Of a stretch of DNA of 64,000 nucleotides, positions 58,408 through 64,000 are shown in pieces (position 1 is the first letter of the stretch; each line of letters begins with the position of its first letter). The position numbers and the translations under genes are program-made. Below the pieces are notes generated by a model that did no database searches, was not told where the DNA came from, and saw only the letters and a program-made list of their open reading frames with translations. This DNA comes from an uncultured Faecalibacterium sp. GTDB taxonomy: Bacteria; Bacillota; Clostridia; Oscillospirales; Ruminococcaceae. The DNA lies in assembly GCA_934561555.1 (NCBI GenBank), contig CAKTGQ010000014.1, positions 1-64,000 on the forward strand, read 5' to 3'.

Positions 58408-60192
58408 ATGTTAGATGTGCGCAAACTGTTAGCCCAGCGGCCGCTGCTGTTCGATGGCGGCATGGGTACCTATTATAAAGCAAAACCGGGGCAGGAGTGC
58501 GAGCAGGCAAACCTGACCGACCCCGAGGGCATTCTGGCAGTGCACCGGGCGTATCTTGCCGCCGGAGCGGACGCCATCAAGACCAATACCTTCAGCCTGC
58601 CGCGTCTGGCAGCGGCGCAGCAGCCGGGCTGGGAGCAGCTGGCAGATGCGGGCTGGCAGCTGGCAGCAAAGGCTGCCGGGGAGACCGGCGCGGCGGTGTT
58701 TGCCGACCTCGGCCCTGCGCCGGATACCGAAAACCTCCCGGCGGCGCAGGTGTATCTTGCCGTGGCAAAGCGCTTTGCGCTGCTGGGCGCACGGAATTTT
58801 CTGTTCGAGACCCTGAGCGCCGAGGACGGCGTGCTGGAAGCCCTTCGCGCGCTGAAGCAGACCGTGCCGGAGGCCTTTGTGCTGGTATCCTTTGCGGTGC
58901 TGCCAGACGGCTACACCCGCGAGGGTCGCTACTGCGCCGAGCTGGTGCGCCGCATGGCGCAGAGCGGCGTGGTGGATGCCGTGGGTCTGAATTGCGTGTC
59001 TGCCCCGGGCGCGATGCGGGCACTGGTGCAGCAGCTGGGGGATGCAGGGCTGCCGCTTTCGGTCATGCCCAATGCGGGCTACCCGGTGGTGGCGCGGGCA
59101 CAGGTGCGCTATCAGGGCAAACCGGAGTATTTTGCCCGGGAGCTGAGCCGCCTTGCCGCCGAGGGCGTGCGCATTCTGGGCGGCTGCTGCGGCACGACGC
59201 CGCAGCATATTGCTGCTCTGCGCACCGCACTGGATGCCCTGCCGGAAGCGTTGCCCGCCGCCCCGGCGGCAAAACCCGCCGCTGCGGCAAAGCCCGCAGT
59301 GGAAACGGACGATGCCTTTTTGCGCAAGCTGCGCGCCGGACAGCGGGTCATCGCGGTGGAGCTGGACTCCCCCAAGGATGCTGACCTGACTGCCTATCTC
59401 GAGGGTGCCCGCCGCCTGCAGGCCGCTGGTGCCGACCTGCTGACCATTGCGGACTGCCCCATTGCCCGGGCACGGATGGATTCCTCGCTGGTGGCGTGCC
59501 GGGTGCATCGGGAACTGGGCATGAACGTGCTGCCCCACATGACCTGCCGGGACCGCAACCTGAACGCCACCAAGGCGCTGCTGCTGGGACTGTACGCCGA
59601 GGGCGTGCGGGAGGTGCTGGCTATTACCGGTGACCCCATCCCCACCGCCGAGCGGGACGAGGTGAAAAATGTGTACCAGTTCAACTCCCGCAAACTGGCG
59701 CAGTATATCATCTCACTGGCCGGGGAAGGGCGGGAGATGCCCGGTCCCATCACAGTGTTTGGTGCGCTGAACCTGAACGCCCGTAATTTTGAGGTGGAGC
59801 TGCGCCGCGCCGCAGAAAAGCTGGAAAACGGCATGAGCGGCTTCCTTACCCAGCCGGTGCTGTCGGCACAGGCGGTGGAAAACCTGAAAAAAGCCCGCGA
59901 GACGCTGGGCGAGCGGGCAAAAATTCTGGCGGGTATCCTGCCGGTGGTCAGCCAGCGCAACGCCATCTTTATGGAAAACGAGGTCAACGGAATCCATGTG
60001 GACGAGACCATCATCCAGAAGTTTGAAGGGCTGGACCGTGCCGCAGGCGAGGAGCTGGGCTTGGAAGTCTCGGTGCAGGCGGCCAAGGCGGCTGCACCCT
60101 ATGCGGACGGCTTTTACCTGATGACCCCCTTCAACCGGGTGGCGCTGATGGAGCGGCTCATTGCCCGCCTGCGCACGGAGGTAACGGATTAA
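58408..60192 (+). CDS. Bifunctional homocysteine S-methyltransferase / methylenetetrahydrofolate reductase
   Basis: A 594-aa fusion like B. subtilis YitJ. Residues 1-285 are a homocysteine S-methyltransferase domain (LFDGGMGTYY, VGLNCVSAPGAM and the zinc-binding GGCCGTTPQHI). A Pro/Ala linker follows (about 285-305). Residues 310-594 are methylenetetrahydrofolate reductase (ELDSPKDADLTAYLEGARRL, MTCRDRNLNATKALLLGLYA, AITGDPIP). It would recycle homocysteine to methionine and make the methyl-folate, linking to the met operon elsewhere in the window. The start at 58408 follows AAGGGAAA; upstream in-frame sequence crosses the promoter. No methionine T-box or SAM riboswitch is seen ahead of it. 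Confidence 0.92.
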   Translation: MLDVRKLLAQRPLLFDGGMGTYYKAKPGQECEQANLTDPEGILAVHRAYLAAGADAIKTNTFSLPRLAAAQQPGWEQLADAGWQLAAKAAGETGAAVFADLGPAPDTENLPAAQVYLAVAKRFALLGARNFLFETLSAEDGVLEALRALKQTVPEAFVLVSFAVLPDGYTREGRYCAELVRRMAQSGVVDAVGLNCVSAPGAMRALVQQLGDAGLPLSVMPNAGYPVVARAQVRYQGKPEYFARELSRLAAEGVRILGGCCGTTPQHIAALRTALDALPEALPAAPAAKPAAAAKPAVETDDAFLRKLRAGQRVIAVELDSPKDADLTAYLEGARRLQAAGADLLTIADCPIARARMDSSLVACRVHRELGMNVLPHMTCRDRNLNATKALLLGLYAEGVREVLAITGDPIPTAERDEVKNVYQFNSRKLAQYIISLAGEGREMPGPITVFGALNLNARNFEVELRRAAEKLENGMSGFLTQPVLSAQAVENLKKARETLGERAKILAGILPVVSQRNAIFMENEVNGIHVDETIIQKFEGLDRAAGEELGLEVSVQAAKAAAPYADGFYLMTPFNRVALMERLIARLRTEVTD

Positions 60193-60214
60193 AAATAATA
60201 GGGGAGGATACACT

Positions 60215-61180
60215 GTGCCCTGCGAAAAACCATTGCTCAGCATCATTGTGCCGGTGTACGATGTGGAACACTATCTGCCCAAATGTATTGATTCCATTCT
60301 AGCGCAGACCTTTACGGACTTTGAGTTGATCCTTGTGGAGGATGGCTCACCGGACGATTGTCCTGTGCTGTGCGATGCCGCTGCCGCAAAAGATGCCCGC
60401 GTCCGGGTGATCCACCAGAAAAACGGAGGGCTTTCTGCTGCCCGCAATGCCGGACTGGATGTGGCAAGGGGCGAATGGATCGGCTTTGTGGATTCAGACG
60501 ATTACATTGCACCGGAAATGTATGAAACACTGTATCAAACCGTGCAAAGCACTGGGGCAGATCTTGCCCTGTGCGATTACGTTGCGGTGGATGAGACGGG
60601 CGCACCCTGCCCGCCGATGCACACCGGGCTTGCACAGCAGTCCTTTACCGGGCGGGAGCTGCTGAAAAACGCGTATGATCTGATGGTACAGCTCGCGTGG
60701 AACAAGCTGTACCGCCGCGCCATCTTTGCGCAGCTGCGCTACCCGGAGGGTAAGCTGAACGAGGACCTTTTTCTGATCCCGGAGGTCTGTTTGCAGATCC
60801 AAAAGGCTGTGGTGGTGCCAAAGACGTTGTATTATTATGTGCAGCGCGACGGCAGCATTATGAACGGCAGCAAAACACTGCGGCATTTTGACGCTGCCGA
60901 GGCAGCACAGCGATATTGGGAATGTCTTGTGGAAAATGCTGCATACGATGCACTGGCAGATGCGGCAAGGTTCACGATGGGCAGCGTGAGCCGAGTGTAC
61001 CGGCAGCTGCCTCTGGCACTGCGCAAGGAACCCCGCAGCCGGGAAATGCTGCGGATGCAGTTTGAGATAGTGAACCGCACCCGGCAGTATTGCACCGTTT
61101 CAGGCGAGCTTTGGCTGCAAAGCTGGCTGCTGTGGCACTTCCCACAGACATACAGTCGGCTGCGGGAGCTCAAGGGCTGA
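60215..61180 (+). CDS. Family 2 glycosyltransferase
   Basis: A 321-aa GT2 enzyme. IIVPVYDVEHYLPKCIDSIL, LVEDGSPDDCP and GWIGFVDSDDYIAPEMYETL hold the nucleotide-sugar and metal sites (DSDD). The C-terminal third is helical with aromatic patches and no membrane span. The start is a GTG with GGGGAGG seven bases before it. It is the first of three glycan genes and is closely similar in pattern to the third, so the pair may add sugars in sequence to one polymer. Donor and acceptor are unknown. Confidence 0.88.
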   Translation: MPCEKPLLSIIVPVYDVEHYLPKCIDSILAQTFTDFELILVEDGSPDDCPVLCDAAAAKDARVRVIHQKNGGLSAARNAGLDVARGEWIGFVDSDDYIAPEMYETLYQTVQSTGADLALCDYVAVDETGAPCPPMHTGLAQQSFTGRELLKNAYDLMVQLAWNKLYRRAIFAQLRYPEGKLNEDLFLIPEVCLQIQKAVVVPKTLYYYVQRDGSIMNGSKTLRHFDAAEAAQRYWECLVENAAYDALADAARFTMGSVSRVYRQLPLALRKEPRSREMLRMQFEIVNRTRQYCTVSGELWLQSWLLWHFPQTYSRLRELKG

Positions 61181-61198
61181 GGAGAAAGAAAAGATCGC

Positions 61199-62728
61199 AT
61201 GAGAACACGCTATTCTATCATCAATATGATGGTCAACATCGGCGGGCAGTTTTTGTCGATGCTGCTGTCCTTTATCAACCGGATGGTGTTTATCCACTGC
61301 CTTTCGGCTGCCTATCTGGGCGTCAGTGGTCTGTTTACCGATGTGCTCAGTATCCTTAATTTTGCGGAGCTGGGCATTGGTACGGCTATGGTGTTCAGTA
61401 TGTACGAACCGGCAGCCCGGGACGACGAGCAGAAGCTGGCGCGGCTGATGAACCTTTATAAGTGGATGTACCGGGCGGTGGCAGTTTCGGTGCTGCTGTT
61501 CGGGCTGGTGCTGCTGCCGTTTCTGCCCCACCTCATCAAGGGCGGCGAGGGCATTGAGCATATCTCCCTGATCTACATGATGTATGTGCTCGGTTCGGCA
61601 AGTTCTTATCTGCTGAACTATAAAAGCTCCATCTATCAGGCTTACCAGAAAAGTTATATCTGCACCGGTTGGGTTCTGGTGTGCGAGTGCATCCGCACCG
61701 TTGTGCAGATCGTGGCATTGCTGCTGACAGGCAACTTTATCCTGTACCTTGCCATCCAGCTGGTGGTGCAGTTCATACCCAACATCATGATCTCCCGCAT
61801 GGTGGATAGGGAATTTCCCTACCTGAAGGAATGCCGGGAACTGCCAGATCGGGAAGAGCGGAACGGCATCCTGAAAAACATCGGCGCCATGAGTATGCAC
61901 AAGCTGGCGATCGTTGTCGTGCGCAACACGGACAGCCTGCTGATGTCCTCCTTCATCGGTCTGGCAACGGTGGGGCTTTACTCCAACTACCGGCTGGTGA
62001 TCAACGCGCTGAACAACCTGATGACCAAGGTCGTCACGGCTTTTTCCGGCAGTGTGGGCAACTTTGCAGCGCTGGAAAACTCTGACCGGCTGTATCAGGT
62101 GTATAAAGAGATGGACTTTCTCTTTTTTGTGCTGTCCGGCTATCTGACCGGCGGGCTGATGATGCTGTTCAACCCCTTGATCGCCCTGCTGTTTGGCAGG
62201 GAATACTGCTTCCCGATGACGACCGTAGTGATCATCGTGGCGGAATTTTACATCACGCGGATGCGGCAGACGAACCTGCTGTTCCGGGAGGTCATGGGTC
62301 TGTTCTGGAACGACCGCTATAAGGCTGTGGCAGAGTCCATCGTCAATCTGGTAGTCTCCCTTGTACTGGTGCAGCGCTACGGCGTGACCGGCATTGTTGG
62401 AGGCACCATCATCAGCACGCTGTGCACCTGTACTTGGATAGAGCCTTATATCTTTTTGAAATACGGCGTTCGGGAGGATTGGCAGCAGAAATACCGGGCC
62501 TATTTTGCGCAGTATCTGAAGCGGCTGCTGCTCACGGCAGCGGTCTCGGCGGCAGCTATGCTTTGGGTGCAACGGTTCCCGGTGGGCAACTTCGGCGTTT
62601 TTATTCTGGACGGGCTGCTTTACACGGCGGTGTTCGCAGGAGTGATCGTACTTCTCTACCGTGGCAGTGCAGAGTATGATGCGCTGAAGCAGCGCGGGTT
62701 GGAGATCTTGAAAAGGAGAGCGGAATGA
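61199..62728 (+). CDS. Polysaccharide flippase (Wzx/MATE-like)
   Basis: A 509-aa membrane protein with about 12 to 14 spans of the polysaccharide exporter family. RTRYSIINMMVNIGGQFLSM and FIHCLSAAYLGVSGLFTDVL open it, and LSFINRMVF is the common first-span end. It would move lipid-linked sugar units to the outer face. The gene overlaps the next glycosyltransferase by 4 bases (ATGA). The ribosome site GGAG is about 14 bases away, a little far. Confidence 0.85.
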   Translation: MRTRYSIINMMVNIGGQFLSMLLSFINRMVFIHCLSAAYLGVSGLFTDVLSILNFAELGIGTAMVFSMYEPAARDDEQKLARLMNLYKWMYRAVAVSVLLFGLVLLPFLPHLIKGGEGIEHISLIYMMYVLGSASSYLLNYKSSIYQAYQKSYICTGWVLVCECIRTVVQIVALLLTGNFILYLAIQLVVQFIPNIMISRMVDREFPYLKECRELPDREERNGILKNIGAMSMHKLAIVVVRNTDSLLMSSFIGLATVGLYSNYRLVINALNNLMTKVVTAFSGSVGNFAALENSDRLYQVYKEMDFLFFVLSGYLTGGLMMLFNPLIALLFGREYCFPMTTVVIIVAEFYITRMRQTNLLFREVMGLFWNDRYKAVAESIVNLVVSLVLVQRYGVTGIVGGTIISTLCTCTWIEPYIFLKYGVREDWQQKYRAYFAQYLKRLLLTAAVSAAAMLWVQRFPVGNFGVFILDGLLYTAVFAGVIVLLYRGSAEYDALKQRGLEILKRRAE

Positions 62729-63711
62729 ATACGGAAAAAAGACCCCTGATCTCGGTAATTGTACCGGTCTACAAGGTGGAAAAGTATCTGGCGGCGTGTC
62801 TGGACAGCCTGCTGGCACAGACCTACCGGAACTTTGAGCTGATCGTTGTAAACGATGGCTCACCGGACGGCTGCTGGCAGATCATGCAACGCTATGCGGC
62901 ACAGGATGCCCGGGTGCGCATTTTCAACAAAGAAAACGGTGGGGTGTCCTCTGCACGCAATTTTGGACTGGATGTGGCAAGGGGCGAGTACATCGGCTTT
63001 GTGGATTCCGACGACCTTGTGCTGCCGCAGTATCTGGAATGGCTGTACGATGCCTTGTGCAGCTGCGGAACCCGGATGTCCATGTGCCGCTACCGCAGCA
63101 TACAGGAAAATCAGGCTCTGTGGGCAGTGACCGAGTGCCCGGCACCGCAGAGGATCACGGCGGAAAACTACTCGTGGATGCGGGAATGGAGCGGCGGACA
63201 CTGCTGGCGGATGCTGACCCATCGGGAGGTGCTTCAGGATGTCCGCTTTGACCCTGCGCTGTTCTACGGGGAGGATGCCCTGTTTTTTGTAACGGAATTC
63301 CTCAAGGCAGGCAGTCTGGCGTTTTTGAACTGTCCGCTCTATGCCTACCTTGAACGGCCAAGCTCTGCCGTGCGGCAGGAGCCGAGCCTGCGCTTTTATA
63401 CGGCGGCGCTGGCGTGGGAACGGGTCTGGCAGCTGGTAAAGGGGCAGCCGGATCCCTTCCGCAGCACTACGGAGCAGCGCTGCATCATGTCCTGCGCCGA
63501 GGTATATTTCCGGCTGGTCAACCAGTCAGAGCGGGACCCGGAAAAGGAAAAGAAACTGATGGAGATGGCAGGAACGCACCGTCACGCTGCGTGGAAGATC
63601 CCATCAGAGCACAAAAGCCAGAAGCTGCAGGCACTGATGGTGAGCTACTGCCCGCATCTGGGGGCACAGGTATGGAAACTGGTGCGTTGGGTGAAAGGTT
63701 TGAAAAACTGA
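62725..63711 (+). CDS. Family 2 glycosyltransferase
   Basis: A 328-aa GT2 enzyme related to the one at 60215: VIVPVYKVEKYLAACLDSLL, VNDGSPDGCW, GEYIGFVDSDDLVLPQYLEW, and the DPALFYGEDALFFVTEF acceptor-side motif. Its ATG overlaps the flippase stop. Last gene of the glycan operon; the T-box leader with its own promoter begins directly after the stop, so no terminator separates them. Confidence 0.88.
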   Translation: MNTEKRPLISVIVPVYKVEKYLAACLDSLLAQTYRNFELIVVNDGSPDGCWQIMQRYAAQDARVRIFNKENGGVSSARNFGLDVARGEYIGFVDSDDLVLPQYLEWLYDALCSCGTRMSMCRYRSIQENQALWAVTECPAPQRITAENYSWMREWSGGHCWRMLTHREVLQDVRFDPALFYGEDALFFVTEFLKAGSLAFLNCPLYAYLERPSSAVRQEPSLRFYTAALAWERVWQLVKGQPDPFRSTTEQRCIMSCAEVYFRLVNQSERDPEKEKKLMEMAGTHRHAAWKIPSEHKSQKLQALMVSYCPHLGAQVWKLVRWVKGLKN

Positions 63712-63740
63712 TTGACAAATCTCACAAAAAACGCTATATT
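63712..63740 (+). promoter_or_regulatory. Promoter of the second T-box
   Basis: TTGACA (63712-63717), 17 bases, TATATT (63735-63740), right after the glycosyltransferase stop. Confidence 0.78.
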
Positions 63741-63749
63741 CTTTTTATA

Positions 63750-64000
63750 AATGCGTTGAAAAAGAGTGTGCATCGTCTGGAACCGCACAGAGAGCCGGGG
63801 GCAGCTGAAAACCCGGCGGGATACCGACGGGGCACTGTCACTTTGGAGCAGAAGCGGTGAGCCTTGCCGGTAAGCCGCTTTCGGGTCTGCCCTACGTTAC
63901 AGGGGCATCAAGGGGCGCGGAGCTTTCCGCGCAATTTGGGTGGTACCGCGGTTATGTATTTACAGCCGTCCCATGGAACGCTCCGTGGGGCGGCTTTTTG
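63750..64000 (+). promoter_or_regulatory. T-box leader, probably valine specific (continues off the window)
   Basis: The antiterminator signature GGGTGGTACCGCGG is at 63938-63951, and a terminator hairpin (AGCCGTCCCATGGA with TCCGTGGGGCGGCT, then TTTTT) runs to the window end. Aligning Stem I on the shared GGAG with the methionine T-box, where the specifier ATG lies eight bases before, gives GTC here (in CTGTCACTTTGGAG), a valine codon. A valyl-tRNA synthetase gene (valS) is therefore expected just downstream. Confidence 0.8.

Noticed and set aside
1-64000. CRISPR array, tRNA or rRNA genes
   Set aside because: No regular spaced repeats, cloverleaf with CCA-type end or rRNA-like stretch was seen; the only repeated units are the inverted-repeat elements, the 36-bp spacer repeat and the 10-bp operator repeats.

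Overview
The window looks like chromosome of a Gram-positive anaerobe of the Clostridia, most likely Faecalibacterium or a close relative in the Oscillospiraceae. The grounds are a GC-rich coding style, lipoproteins with Ala/Ser-rich spacers after the lipobox Cys (runs such as SSAASSVASSAASSEAAS), T-box leaders, TTGACA/TATAAT promoters, strong AGGAGG ribosome sites and oxygen-sensitive Fe-S/pterin enzymes. Apart from small inverted-repeat elements, no phage, insertion sequence, CRISPR array, tRNA or rRNA was seen. The assignment rests on reading, not on a search.

Layout. 1-5.2 kb: an amino-acid ABC binding lipoprotein, a nitroreductase, an unrecognised lipoprotein with an RR signal, a split ThrE-type exporter, and a probable type I toxin-antitoxin locus (44-aa hydrophobic peptide at 4668-4802 with a convergent RNA sharing its terminator) beside another small-RNA candidate. 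5.2-10.6 kb: a methionine regulon behind a T-box with an ATG specifier (metQ-metN-metI, an O-acetylhomoserine sulfhydrylase, and a MetA whose Glu111 predicts acetyl-CoA use). 10.9-18.1 kb: mixed surface genes (acyltransferase 3, BspA-like leucine-rich-repeat lipoprotein, glycosyltransferase) and a Crp-like regulator divergent from an orphan binding protein across a palindrome. 18.2-30.3 kb: C69 dipeptidase, the fructose operon (DeoR regulator, fruK, fruA) with 10-bp tandem repeats at its promoter, a GPH-type symporter, a DUF1846 protein, an NSS transporter and adenine deaminase.

30.5-44.5 kb is the most striking part: a tungsten/molybdenum island. It holds fdhD, an exported FMN-binding protein, a Tat-type 4x[4Fe-4S] protein, an aldehyde:ferredoxin-oxidoreductase-family enzyme, an unrecognised protein in the place of ydhW in the E. 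coli ydhYVW order, cofactor genes (moeA, mobB, a second MoeA-like protein, moaC, moaA, a MOSC-MogA fusion) and modABC. Together they could take up the oxyanion, build the pterin cofactor and feed an enzyme wired to exported flavin and Fe-S carriers. moaD, moaE and mobA are not in the cluster.

44.8-51.5 kb: a TRAP transporter (dctP-dctQ-dctM) with an adjacent YesM/YesN-type two-component system and a second, separately promoted DctP. 51.6-64 kb: a glycosyltransferase, a GntR/ABC operon, a DUF4358 lipoprotein, an Lrp-type regulator, a small-RNA candidate, hflX with an acetyltransferase, a fused homocysteine methyltransferase/methylenetetrahydrofolate reductase, a glycan operon (two family 2 glycosyltransferases around a flippase), and finally a T-box whose aligned specifier is GTC, so valS probably follows just outside the window.
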